Made by a program: the position numbers and the translations under genes
In this document: piece by piece, positions 1 to 11,317 of the stretch
Layout of the letters: each line of letters begins with the position of its first letter
Position numbering within the stretch: position 1 is the stretch's first letter
The notes under the pieces: generated by a model
Told to the model about the DNA's origin: nothing
The model's database searches: none
What the model saw: only the letters and a program-made list of their open reading frames with translations
NCBI GenBank assembly: GCA_004154925.1
Contig: QJNS01000289.1
Coordinates: forward strand, 28,928-92,927
Direction of reading: 5' to 3'
DNA from: Monosporascus cannonballus
Lineage: Eukaryota > Ascomycota > Sordariomycetes > Xylariales
Length of the DNA stretch: 64,000 nucleotides

Positions 1-183
1 CAGGGTCGGTTCACCATAGTAGGTGCTGTAAATGGTAGTGCAACCGCAGGTCTCGGTGCCGTTGGTAGGGTTCTTCTTCAGCAGCCCATGGAACACCTCA
101 TGGCCGTGTCGGTAGTGGAGGGTGCCGGCGGTGGTAGTACCAACCAGAGCGGCAGCTGTAGCCGCAGCAAACGTTGCCTTCAT
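1..183 (-). CDS. Secreted cell-wall protein, GH17 glucanase (BtgE/Scw-like), 5' end only
   Basis: Only the first 61 codons are present; the frame is open to the left edge of the window. The ATG at 183 starts an Ala/Thr-rich hydrophobic signal peptide (MKATFAAATAAALVGTTTAG), followed by a His/Arg-rich stretch (RHGHEVFHG), a short basic linker, a potential N-glycosylation site (NGT) and a CGC motif leading into a tyrosine-rich YSTYYGEPT segment. This order (signal, RHGH box, Cys, GEPT) resembles the N-terminus of fungal cell-wall glycosidases of family GH17 such as BtgE, which act on beta-1,3-glucan in the wall. The catalytic domain lies outside the window, so the family call rests on the N-terminus only. 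Another cell-wall mannoprotein with a similar leader is possible. Confidence 0.6.
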   Translation of the reverse strand, partial: MKATFAAATAAALVGTTTAGTLHYRHGHEVFHGLLKKNPTNGTETCGCTTIYSTYYGEPTL

Positions 184-1804
184 CTTGACGGATACCAGAA
201 TTCCAAGTACAGAACTCCTATTACGCTCAATTATGTATATATGGTGTTGTGGGTTAAAAAGAATGCCCGCTAAAAGAGTGAAGCGGTGGGTGGGATACGC
301 AGCGAAACAAAAGACGAAAGCTTGAACGATGCCTTCACGCCAACGATATCGACGTCAAGGTGGCCGTTTCGTGGGAGGTGAAAATAAAAGGGAAAGGAAC
401 GGCAGCATGAGCAGACCCTGTTGACTTTATTATGGCCCCATGAATTCCTGGATAATGGGGTACCAGATCCAAATTGGTTACAGCCATTTCTGAAAAGGGG
501 CTTGACGGGTGGCCACTTGAGAGGATGCCAGGCGGGTCTCCCCAGTCCGACCAAAGTTCCAGGTCCTTGCACCGCATTAAGGGTACTTTTCCTAGTGTGG
601 GTATTTTACTTGATGATCTGGAGATTGGCTTGAGGAGAATCCGGCCGGGGTACGAAGACTATGTAGATCCGCTGGTGAAAATAAGCATTTGGCAAATATC
701 ACGAACCTCCTCCCTCCCTTTATTAGATGGAGCTTAACCCTAAGAGAACCTCTTCGCCGAGGGGGATGATGTTTCTAAGTCAATCGAGGAGAGCTGACAA
801 TACAATACGTCGGGTCTTTTGACCCGGAATCCTATACAAGAGAACTCGCCGGCAACTGTAGTGGATAAGCGCAGATTGGAGAAAATGAAATACAAATTAA
901 AAAAAGGGGGGGATGGTAAGAAGAGCGGTCGTCACCTTTTCTTTCAGGTCCAATGAGAAGCCGAATCGAACAGGGAGATTTTACTAAGTAAGTAACGAGA
1001 ATCTACTGAAAGCCACCAATGCAAGTGGCCAGAGCTAGTAAGGTAGCCAAGGCTGGCCAAACTTTACCTGACCTAACGCTAGCTTCAGGGTCCCCCTGTT
1101 GTTGTTCGTGTTCTACGGTGGAGCCTCATCGTTGATGGGCCTATCAGAACAGGTTGGGAAATTACTCAGCAACAAGCGAAATTGCTTCAACCTGACATGA
1201 AGGTGAAGCAGTTCTTCTAATAAAGATGCAAGAAAGGCTGGGCGAGGGCTGGGGAGGAAGATATGCGAAGAAACGAGGGAGAATGATCACTAACGTGCAA
1301 TGGGCTCACAATTGGATTGTATAGGGTTGCATCCTGTCGTTACGGAAAGAAATATTTGCATCTATATAGACTACCTATCTACGTACCTCCAGATGTAACA
1401 GGTAATGTACGGGCTCCGAATTGTAAACAGTTCTGTTACCTCCGTCTCCGCAGTCGTTGCCACGGCCTCCTTTATGGTTATCCGGGCGCGACTCAGTGCC
1501 AACGCAGGAACTCACTTTGCACTGGAATATCAACTCTACACATGTAGTTGGGCTTGGCTATTTCTAATTAAGCTTATTACGGATTAACGGAAGCTTTCAA
1601 ACTCTATTTTAGGTAAGCTTGTAATTATTGCATGCAGTCTCTGGATGAATGCGTTTTGTGAGTAGGCGCGGAACCTATGTTGATCAATCTCCGCCCGATA
1701 TGGTAACTGTACCTGCATATCCTCTAATACATAGTGTTGTTATGCCGTACGCACTCCACCTCGATCTCGAGCACGACTGCTGGGTACGATGATATTCGGG
1801 CCCC
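184..1804. other. Intergenic, no gene recognised
   Basis: This is the upstream side of the leftmost gene. Reading frames are short (under about 100 codons) and none resembles a known protein. A short A8/G7 run lies near 900-910. I see no tRNA or other RNA gene. Confidence 0.6.
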
Positions 1805-1840
1805 AGCTCGGAGGGAGTAGAGAAAAGCTCCGGGGGAGCT
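1805..1840 (+). repeat. Left terminal inverted repeat of the MITE-like element
   Basis: 36 bases starting AGCTCGGAGGGAGTAGAG and ending in the near-palindrome AGCTCCGGGGGAGCT. The reverse complement recurs at 2242-2277. Confidence 0.85.
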
Positions 1841-1899
1841 CAGCCACATCTTTATTAAAATTAGACGGCCCAAGCGTCGGAAAAATTATAATGTCTAGT

Positions 1900-2165
1900 A
1901 AGAGCATTTGCTGAACAAATGCTATATGGTTGATTATAAAGTTTTTTTTAAAAAAATTTAATATGTATTAAGTATGTACTACGCAATTGTTATATAATTA
2001 ATAATAAATTTTTAATATAATTGCTAAGCATATATTACGTACTTATTACATAGTTAATAATAATAATAATTTTTAAATGTATTTACTAAACAACTGCTAA
2101 GCAATGATTATATAGTTAATAGTAAAAAAATTTCTTTAAGCGCATTTGCTAAGCAATTACGACGT
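1900..2165. repeat. Degenerate tandem repeats, about 55-62 bp period
   Basis: Four to five diverged copies of a unit built on GCATTTGCTAAGCAA followed by a TATATAGTTAATAATA-like stretch and a run of T/A. The copies sit in the core of the inverted-repeat element. They may be an ancestral amplification, and C-to-T mutation (RIP) would explain the divergence and AT-richness. Confidence 0.6.
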
Positions 2166-2241
2166 ATCGGATTAATTTTTAAAAAGTAAGCTTGGCGTTT
2201 TCTATTCCCTCCGAACTTGCTGCTACGCCACGTTCGAGAAA

Positions 2242-2277
2242 AGCTCCGGGGGAGCTTTTCTCTACTCCCTCCGAGCT
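2242..2277 (-). repeat. Right terminal inverted repeat of the MITE-like element
   Basis: 36 bases ending CTACTCCCTCCGAGCT, the inverted partner of 1805-1840. It begins with the same AGCTCCGGGGGAGCT near-palindrome. Confidence 0.85.
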
Positions 2278-3824
2278 AGGTAACTAGAACCCAATTGACA
2301 ATTCCTCACGTTACCCGTATACGATGTAAATCGTGGTTCGTAGCCAGGCGAGTCACTAGTTTTCTTCTTGTTGACTCCTTTAAGTACGTACCTACTTCGT
2401 AGCTTGATAGATTTACGCAGTATGCCACGGGTAGTTGAAGAATGGCATATGCAGGCCCATCTCCCGCCATGGCCCGAGATCGTGGCGTCGTTCTGTCTCC
2501 GTCCAGCCCTACCAAGCGCCAACCGATCACGCTGATCACAAAGGGCCTGGCTAAGTACTGTTTTTAAGGGGGTAAGGATGCCCGCCTAATACAAGTGGCA
2601 CGGGGGTGCTCAATGGTCTGGGCGAGGAAGGTAGGAGAATCGCTAAGGCATCTTATTAGATCTAACGGCGACGCTGAGCTTTGTCGCAAAGGCGACCATG
2701 TCGCCCTGGAGCCGTCTCGGCGCATCTGCAAATCGCGAGGATAAAGTAAGTGCAGCGGCCTTGAAGATTTTTTTGTTCTAATTCTCGTATCCCGCTCTGG
2801 GGACGCGGTACCTTCTCCAGCCCATCCTCTGCTTGGTTAACAGGTAATCAGCGTGGCGAATTTCCTCTGCCCTTGTACATATTGTAGTGCAGTGGCTCTA
2901 TACTATAAACAACCAAGGGGGAATTCATGGGCGTCTGTCTTGTTCCGCACTCTGGGAATGGCATAGGCAAGGATGCGCATTGAGCCACTACTGCACTGAG
3001 CACATCCTGAGTAACGCAAGATGCTATTTACGTGCGATATTGCTAAGGTTATAGAACTTGTGGTCGACCTCACACTCAATCCCGAGGCGACCATCCCCTT
3101 TCTATGGAGAGTACCTTGTGGTCGGTCCACTGTGCAGAATTCAGTTGCAAGGAGACGCAATAATATCTGCTCGTCCTAAAGGGTGATTGTGATAGCCTGG
3201 AGACCACGGTAAGTTGGTTAACATCTCAAGAGGCGTCGCTAATAGAACGCAACGATCTAAAGCTGAGATGTGGTAAAGGTGCCTACGTCTATCTGTGAAT
3301 TTGCCCTAATTCTCTAGAATCGGGCAACGTGGCGGCGGATGGTATCAACCTTCGACCTCTTGGCCAAATGGTAAAATGGTACAGCTCATCGCGGTTAGGC
3401 CATGTGGCTTGTTTGACAGAAAGCATTCCGAGTTCACACACAGATGCCCCCTTCTTGAACGAGCCTGAACGGACTAGGCTGATGGCAGAAAGTTTATCAT
3501 GCTGGGGAGGAGCTGCGGGGCTGCCTCTCGAAGCATGCATCTCGGAGCTAGTAGGAGAAGGTTGCGTTGAAGCTACGATGATTTTATTAGGATACAATAG
3601 CCGCCAATCTTGATAGCTCTCTAGGTGTCAATCCTGAAGAAGTACGTTGCCGGTGGGCATTAAAAGGAATAGGGGTAATATGGTCCTCCCCTATTCTTCC
3701 AGTGTCTAATGAGGCCTTTTCCAACGCCGACAAAATGAAAGTCCGCCATGAGGGTCGTCTAATTCGTCCCCCAAATCGCCACCAATGTGTTCATGTCCGG
3801 GTTTCAGGCCTCTTCTTGCGTCCA
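2278..3824. other. Intergenic, no gene recognised
   Basis: The stretch between the MITE-like element and the 3' end of the Ser/Thr-rich gene. Overlapping frames of up to about 100 codons occur on both strands near 3290-3610, but they have no recognisable domain or splice structure. Confidence 0.55.
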
Positions 3825-4348
3825 TTACAATTGGAACATAGCACCGAGCGCAACCGACAAGGCAAACAGAGCGACCTTTCACCCAGGTAGTCTCCTTCAA
3901 GATGTCGGACCGGTACCTTGGACTTACAGAAACACCACTGACTCCACTTCCTGAGATGGGCGGCTCAGTCGGGTTTGTGGTGTTGTGCGTGCTGCCCATA
4001 CCGGCCATACGACTATGATTCGTGCCGGCGGCCGGGGTAGTAGATGTGGACAAGGTGTTGTCCATTGTCATCGAGGTTGACTGGCCCGCGACCTCTTCGG
4101 ATGATGCTGCAGTTGATATCTCGGCAGGCACGGAAGCCTCCATGGAGGTGGGTATGGGGGTGTCCGTAGTTGTCGAGGCGGTATTAGTGCCTCCTGTGGG
4201 AGAGTTGTTCACGAATGAGGTTTGAGAGGAACTCTCACTTTCGGCTACTGCTGGGCTTGTATCGTCCATCCCAGGCATATTCATGCCCGACATCTGGGCG
4301 ATGGCGGAAGAGGCCAGAGCCAAAGCTACAACACGCTTTGCTAAACAT
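3825..4348 (-). CDS. Ser/Thr-rich secreted protein, probably GPI-anchored; apparent frameshift in the signal peptide
   Basis: Role unknown; it is probably a cell-surface protein. The main exon encodes the end of a signal peptide (RVVALALASSAIAQ), a Met-rich motif (MSGMNMPGMDD) and a long Ser/Thr/Pro-rich, mucin-like stretch. A 52-bp intron (3927-3876, GTAAGT..AAG) joins it in phase 0 to a 17-codon last exon (3875-3825) whose product VALFALSVALGAMFQL is a hydrophobic tail, as expected for a GPI attachment signal. Without the intron the frame would run on into unrelated basic sequence. The start is odd: the good ATG at 4348 (MFSK) is one base out of frame with the signal peptide, and skipping one base near 4336 would give MFSKRVVALALASSAIAQ. 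The next in-frame ATG (4293) would lack a signal peptide. It faces the CYT-4 gene divergently. Confidence 0.65.
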
Positions 4349-5085
4349 ATTGGTTGGTTCGAGAGCGAGATATGCTGTATGTTTGGAAAAGCAAGGCGAA
4401 GCTCGAGGGAGATAAAATGGTAAGAGGGAAGGGCGAGGATTAGGGCTAAGAAGCTTTAGGGGCGCATCGAACAAAAGACTAAGAGCACGTCTTTGGCGGT
4501 GTGCCATTCTGGTAGATCTTATACTTCAAGGCCCATGTGAGTTGCCCAGACTACGGGGCATTCCAGTCGATTTTGATACATTCATTGTATCTCGGACAGT
4601 GCCTGAAAGGAGACACGATGGCGCCCCGATGGGACACTCGAATGTAGAGACGACTAGAGTGTTTAGGAGGCGGCGGGGTATGGTCCGAAAGGCGTCTCTG
4701 GCCTTGTCATCCATACGAAGTTCTCGAACCATTCTAAATCCGGATCATCGGGTCTTTGTTTGTTTGGAATTTGTCATTCACTATTAAACCATCGAGTAGA
4801 GTGCGGAATCGAGATGTGTAAGACATTCAATACGACCCCTAATCCCGCCCCTATAGCAGTCGTAAGAGGGGCTCGTAGGTACGAAGTTACAACGTATTTT
4901 ATTGGCCGAGCTCCATATTTAGTCACGTGATGTGGCGCCGCCCGACTTTGCCTCCTGGGACTCGAAATTTTGTTTGGCCGCGAGCTGCACTTGAGTCGCC
5001 CGGTGCCACTACATACCTAACCGTGATATCGGGTTTCCTCTCTCACCTCGGAAAACTCCACTCGGTGGTTGTGGAATCTACGGAA
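4349..5085. other. Divergent promoter region between the Ser/Thr-rich gene and cyt-4
   Basis: About 740 bp separate the two start codons. No coding frame is convincing. An in-frame ATG at 4927 upstream of the cyt-4 start would lengthen that protein, but it adds sequence unlike a mitochondrial leader. Confidence 0.5.
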
Positions 5086-8000
5086 ATGTTACAGGTTTCG
5101 AGGAGATCATACGTTTGTTGGCGGTGTACCCTTGGCAGATCAAGAATAGGTCGTGCCAATGTAAGACCAACGGCGGCTTGTTTAGCGACGAATGACCAGC
5201 TTCATGTGCCTTTGCGCAGAAGGGTACGTTCATCATAAACTCATACAAAGGTTCATTAGCCTTGTTCTAATATCTATTGGCAGGGACTTGCGACAGTCCA
5301 GCATCTGGTATCACTGACATCGCAAAATGCTCGGGAGGGATCATTAGGTGCACGAGGAGAAGGGCCTCCGTCGAAGGAGGAGCCACTTTCGATCAGGGAA
5401 CGCCTGCGCATTTGGGATGAAGAAAACCCGGATATAGCGCAGTCTATGCTTGCTGACTTTCCTCTTGAAGGTGAATTATCCAACAGTTTCACGAGGCCAC
5501 AAAATGCTGCCATAGCACAATTTGAAGCGAGCACACCCCTATTCGGAGGTGACGAGCTTCAAGATCTGCGCTCGGATACTGCGCATTTGAGGCCTGGAGA
5601 TTTAGTGGAATTAAGGTAAACTTCTTCGTTCTCTACCCTGCCCGACAGGATGTGTCTGACATGTTATGGCCAGTTCCGACGGGTCGAGACGTCCCGTGCT
5701 TGCCATCTGCCTTGGCCGCTTCAACGGCTATGAGCATTACTACACTAGCGGCGGGAAGTGGTTCTATGGGCTAGGAGTGCGGACGCTGTTCGTTGTTCGC
5801 AATTTTGCTTCGGTTGCCGAACTAGAGCCCATCATCGCCGAGTTACCGTCTACGGAGACTCCGTTAGAGAAGTTGAACGCCTTGCAAGATCTTGGCCATA
5901 GCCCAACCCGCTCTTCTGCAGCCAACCTCCTTGTGAGAATGTTGGAATTTGTGCAATCTTCCGAAGCGATCTACCAGGCGAATGCGGGCACGCTAGATGC
6001 TTCTAGCGCCTTCATTGGGGACCCTGAAAAGCATCGGTATCTTACTCTATATGAGATTGCTGACCTTCTTCTCCCTGATCACCTTAAAGAAGATGGGAAA
6101 TTCAACCAGTCTGCATTATATGCAGTGCACAGGGCTCTCCTGCAGGACGAGGTCTTCTTCAGACCTCTTAAGGAGACCGGCCACCGCAGATCGTACCTTT
6201 TTGAAGTTAGTCCGCTTTCAGAGGTCCGTATTGTGCAAAGGGTGGAAAACATGGTCCGCCTATACCTCGAGCAGCAGGATAAACCTGGTCACCACAATAC
6301 GGAAATCCCGCCTCCTATGATTTCTTTCATCAAAGCCGCTAGGAAAGTCATTGACCAAAGCCGTAGACACCGAGCATGGACAGAAAGTGGTATCATTGGA
6401 CCATCTACTGCCGAGGAACCACAGTTGCCAGAGTGGTCTGCTGCAGATGTCGAGATCTTGCAGTTCATAGAACTTTGGGCCGGTTACCAGAAGTTCCCTA
6501 ATTATTCCCGCTTCCAGTGCATAGGCTCCGCGATTCTACGAGCTGTCGACAGATATCAGGATGCCGAAACGCTTACCCCGTCGATGGGATGGACATTTCT
6601 CCAGGAGGTTCGTTGGATACCCCCTTGGGAGATCCCAGCGCGTTATCGTACTCGGTTCCCGGGCGTCGAAATTAAACGGGGCGGCGGGTACACCCGGCCA
6701 GTCCTTGGCATGCTTGATAGGCACATCAAGAAAGATATATTCGCCGACGCCCGCAAAGACTGGAATGGCGTAACCGCCTACTGTATAGATGCGGAAACTA
6801 CTATGGACATTGACGATGCGGTTTCGCTGGAAAGAACGTCCGTTCCTGGCCAGTATTGGATCCATGTGCACGTCGCAGACCCGGCATCTTCTATCGCTGC
6901 TGAAACACCCGTGGCTAAGTACGCTGAGCTTATACCGGAGACGATCTATCTGCCCGGCCACTTTGAACGCATGCTACCTAGCAACCTCAGCCAGGAAAGG
7001 TTTTCTCTTGCACCAAACCGACCATGTCTCACGTTTAGTGCCTTAGTGAATGATGACGGGATGACTATAGAACACCGGGTCACCCCTGGGCGCTTAACGG
7101 ATATCGTGTACATGACTCCAGAGGATGTCGCTTCCGCTATTGGAGAGAAGAGGTCGGATCCAGTGGTCGTAGGCGATGCGTTGGCCATCGGCCATGTACC
7201 AGAAATCAAGGCTCCGCCTAGGAAGGTGACTCGCCCCGAAGACCTCAGTCAAGAGCAAAGAGCAGAACTCTCTAAACTTTCCGAGCTCGGGAAAGCCATC
7301 CAGGCTGAACGGCTGAATAGAGGGGCTACTCCGTTCTATCAGCCGCGTCCCGAGCCTCAAGCTTACTTTGACCGAGTAGCGCAAGAAAACAAGGACGGTT
7401 TCATCTTGACGCTTGGAGACCCTTCGATCCGCATCGCGTACTCTCAGCGCTATGGTACTGAGCTTGTTGAGCATGCCATGCGACTCGCAGGCGAGGTCGC
7501 CGCCCGCTGGTGCCACGAACGCGGGATCCCAATTCCCTTTCGAACGCAGCCCAACGCAAACCAGAACGCTGATCTTATCCAACAATACACTCGCGACGTC
7601 GTCTATCCCCTTCTAGCAGCTGGTATCCGCCCAGATGACAACCAGTGGCGACACCTGCAGGCACTCCTAGGCGGTGATGAGATATCCGCCACCGCCGGGC
7701 CTCACTTCACCCTCGGCACGGACATGTATACTAAAGCCACGTCCCCTCTGCGTCGTTTCTCCGATCTCATCGTGCACTGGCAAATCGAAGCAGCCATCCT
7801 CCACGAGCGCCGCCACGGCAAGTCACTCGTCGGAAATAAAGATGACAGCTTCTTGCCCTTTAGTCGCGAACGCCTCGACCGAATGCTCCCCATGCTGCGC
7901 GTGCGCGAGCGCCAGGTCCGCGCCCTCATCAGGGGCGACGGCGCCGATCAGTGGATCCTGCAGGCGCTCGTGCGGGCGTGGCGGTTCAACGAGGCCAAGA

Positions 8001-8302
8001 TCCCCGAGGCCTTCAGGTTCAGCGGCGTCCACATAGCGGGGCGCCGGAGCATCATGGGGCGGCTGGACTGGTTCGACCGCCCCGCCGTCCTGCGGCCCGA
8101 GACGCTGAACGGCGTCGCCAAGATAGCCGACGTGCGCATCGGGGACGTCTTCAGGGTCAAGCTCAAGGACGTCAATGTCCACGCGAAGCAGATCGTCGTC
8201 GAGGCCCTCGAAGTGCTCGAGCGGGCGGGCGACGATGCGGCGGCGGCGATGACCTCACAGGTCAAGGAGACTCCGGCGGCGCATCAGCTCGAGGCTCCGT
8301 GA
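5086..8302 (+). CDS. cyt-4: Mitochondrial 3'-5' exoribonuclease of the RNase II/RNB family (CYT-4/DSS1)
   Basis: Predicted to degrade and process mitochondrial RNA 3' to 5', like Neurospora CYT-4 and yeast Dss1 of the mitochondrial degradosome. There are three exons: 5086-5223, 5284-5615 and 5674-8302 (introns of 60 and 58 bp, GTACGT..CAG and GTAAAC..CAG, with CTAAT and CTGAC branch-like sites), giving 1032 residues. The N-terminus (MLQVSRRSYVCWRC) is basic and lacks acidic residues, as a mitochondrial presequence should be. The RNB domain occupies roughly residues 500-850. Its four metal-binding aspartates lie in CIDAETTMDIDDAV at D529, D535, D537 and D538, the same 6-2-1 spacing as in bacterial RNase II. 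The last ~50 codons are GC-rich and variable. The next gene, on the opposite strand, converges on its 3' end. Confidence 0.95.
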
Positions 8303-9507
8303 TCCGGAGTGACGGGAGATCCGTGTGACGGGGCGGAGGTCGTGACGCCGGGAACTTAATATGTACGAGATGTAGGATACGTTGTTAAGAATTTGTACCC
8401 AGACTGCAACTCTCCTCGTACAGTGGAACTGCGGACGAGCCATGTAGTGTGTACCTACGACGCGAGAGACGATCAAAAGAGCTGTAAGCAATGTTACTAA
8501 GATTTCCGAGACCACACACATCAGCTTAACTCAGGGGTGAGCAGGCACGCTAGGCCCCGGAGGAACTCAGATGGCATGCCAGCACGCGCCTGACCCCTCT
8601 CTCCCCTATCGTCAAGGACACAAATATGTGGCACTCTTCCCCACTCCGAACACCGCAGGAATGCCAGTTGCTGATCCGAATCGAAGTCTCCCCTGCTTAC
8701 GCGCAACCAGCCAGCACTGGAATGCGGAGAACGACGAGTCAGATAAGTCACGACCCGATCTACGTATGACAGGTCCGAAGCGCCCTGCAGCGCCAGCGCA
8801 ATTATTAGTTTGTGGGTAATGTGTTCGGTTTGACGCCAGGACTGCCTAAAAGAAGAATGTCACAAATGCTCGCGCAGTGATCTATCTGCGTTAGGTAGCT
8901 TTACTTCAGCGACCGACGTACCATACTCGCTTAGCTCCCAAAGGCAGTTTCTCCCAATAACAGAATATCGGCGGGCGATATACATTGTGAAGACGAAGAA
9001 GCACTACAAAAACAACACCACTATAGGTTTCTTGCCGACAGTCGAATCAATAATGACAACGAGGGGTCTTGAGTCACACAGTATATGCGCCTGACAGCGT
9101 AGCCCCCGTCACCTTGCAATAACCCGTCCAAGACCAAACATAGAATTATGCCTATGAATCGGGCCCCTGACTTGAAACCCGTACGCGTGCCATTTTCCGT
9201 TACCGCCTTGCCTATGTTCCCTGTTCCATTTTAGGGTCTCGTCGGACCTAACCTTCCGATAAGTTGCCATCCCTTCCGGCAACTGATTTAAAACATTAAA
9301 ATAGCAACCGATTCCGCTGGAACGCCAACGCAATGCAAGTACGTGATCGAATCGAGCTTGAAAAGCTGGCCAGAACAGACCGATAACGCCGTGCCGACAA
9401 TGGTAGGATAGGCGACTCCTATGCACTACTCTGCGCTTGCAGGACCTTTGCCACTGTCATTAAAACCGACCCTTTTGTGGCCAGGCGAGAGACCAGTACT
9501 GACAAAA
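8303..9507. other. Intergenic between convergent genes cyt-4 and reg1
   Basis: The 3' ends of two genes face each other here. Short frames only (up to about 105 codons), with no recognisable product. Confidence 0.55.
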
Positions 9508-11317
9508 TCACCTCCAGCCGACATTCCAGATGACATGAACGATGTCGCGGGCAGTATTGACAGTGTCGACCACGCGACCGACAAGACCTTGGTAAGGCTG
9601 AGCCTCCGCGACGTCAACCGGCATTAACATCCCAGATTCAGTTCGACGTAAACCCTCAGGTTGTGCCGCAGGATTGCTCTGGGACGCCGACATCTGAGAG
9701 CTTGTCTGTCGGAACCGGGGTGAGTCGATGGGATTCGATACAAGGGTGGAGTTATCCATCTCCATAACCAGAACGCCCTCATCATCCTCGTCGTAGTATA
9801 GCGACCCAGAGGGTCTCGAGGGCCGTAATGTTTCCTGAGATGGCGAAGGCGATAGTGCCGGGCCCCTGTGGAAGCTACTACTATGCTTCATTGCGCTCTC
9901 GGTCGGCTCTGGTGAATCCACGCGATATTTTAGCGTCGTCGATGGCAACATAGCGATGGTTTTGCTTTCTGCGTTAAGATTCGGTTGGGGTTTCTTCCGT
10001 ACGACGGGCTTCTTGGTTGACCTTGTCGGTTTCATCATAACACCATCATCCGAATCGCTGTCATTGCCGTACATCCACCGTGCGTGGTCCACCTCATCTT
10101 CGTCGTCGTCATCGTCTCCTTTGACGTCCACCGCAATGCATTGCTTAACCTGCTCGTCGAAATGTATATGTTTCCGCTCACTTGCAGGAGATTCCACACA
10201 TGATGTCGAAGCTGACGATACATCAACCGTGTTTTCAGAGGACCGCCTCCGGGGAAAGAAAGGAAAGGCGACATAATCAACTGTCGAGGCCCTGTGGAGG
10301 CTCGGACGGCCTCCCCTCATTTTTCTGTCCTTCTGTTGAGCCTGAATTGCTGCGGTTGCCTGCCTTAGCAAGGACGACGACGATAAAGACCGCTGCAGCA
10401 TGACCTCCGACATACTCCTCTTCTTGAGGATGGGTTTTTTATGGGCGAACGAACCATGTTTTGACAAGCCCGAACTGTTCCTCCCCGTGCTGTTGCGAGA
10501 TAGCCTAGAGTTATGCGTCTGTAGTGGCCCATATAACCACGTTACGTCGCAATCCTTGAGCCTAACTTTAGTTAGATAAACTGATATATTCGAAGCTGAG
10601 AGATAGGAAGATATACCAGTTCAGGGTCTCGGGTGAGACGGTTCCCAGGTTGTACTTGGCCTTCATCCATGTCCGCCATGACGCATTCTCTAACCGTGGA
10701 CCGTTGCTGTATTCCCCTCTCTTTGACACGATATATCGCCACGAGGCCCAAATATCTTCCTCTCTCCAATTATGTGACAGATAATCGACGTGCTGAGTGG
10801 GTTGCTGCTTAACGGCAGTGTCATCCTCGGCGTGCTCGATGAGCTCAGGCGATTCCGGATGTGATGTTGCCACCGACACATCTTCGGAGGGCGAGACAGT
10901 ATAAGAATTGCTGGTGCTCGAGCTTAGGGGAGGTTCAAGGTCCTCCAACGGACCAAAATAGGATCTGTCATGTATCCCCGATACAACAACGTGATCTCCG
11001 GACTTGGAATGGACGTCATCTTCGCATTGGCTGTCGAATGAAAGGTTCGTAACGGGCGTGGACGAGTAAGACTGATCAACTGAGTCGGCATGAACAGTGG
11101 GAGGGGACGGTGGTGTGGAGCATGGACTCGACTCGGGAACAAAGTGGAAGGGCTCATGGTACGCATCGTGATATATATCGTCTAGTCGTGAGTTGGAAGC
11201 TGAGGCATGAAAATTCATCGACTGCTCTGAGTTAAATTTGGACTGTGAATGTGAGCGCCGCAATCCTGGTGACGAGGAGAAAGGGCCATTATCTTCGGCA
11301 GAGAGTACTACCGCCAT
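9508..11317 (-). CDS. reg1: Reg1-type regulatory subunit of protein phosphatase 1 (glucose repression)
   Basis: In yeast, Reg1 targets the PP1 catalytic subunit Glc7 to the Snf1 kinase to impose glucose repression. Two exons, 11317-10617 and 10561-9508, are joined across a 55-bp intron (GTATAT..TAG with a TCTAAC branch site), giving 584 residues. The conserved Reg1 box spans the junction: DYLSHNWREEDIWASWRYI, LENASWRTWMKAKYNLGTVS, then LNW/LKDCDVTWLYGP. Further on are the KKPILKKRSMSE motif, an RVxF-type PP1-docking site KHIHF (residues ~364-368) followed by DEQVKQCIAV, acidic stretches, and the C-terminal VDTVNTARDIVHVIWNVGW block typical of the family. The Ser-rich linkers are low in complexity, as in homologues. 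Databases may label such proteins by the fungal domain DUF1752/AreA-like. It converges with cyt-4. Confidence 0.92.

Larger units (their letters stand above)
1805..2277. mobile_element. MITE-like element with 36-bp terminal inverted repeats
   Basis: A 473-bp unit begins and ends with 36-bp inverted repeats (1805-1840 and 2242-2277) that match except at two central positions. The inner 15 bases of each repeat are nearly palindromic (AGCTCCGGGGGAGCT), so each end can itself fold into a hairpin. Between the repeats the DNA is very AT-rich and carries degenerate tandem copies. There is no coding capacity. Terminal inverted repeats around a short non-coding AT-rich core are the definition of a miniature inverted-repeat transposable element, but I find no clear target-site duplication and no second copy here. 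Confidence 0.75.
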
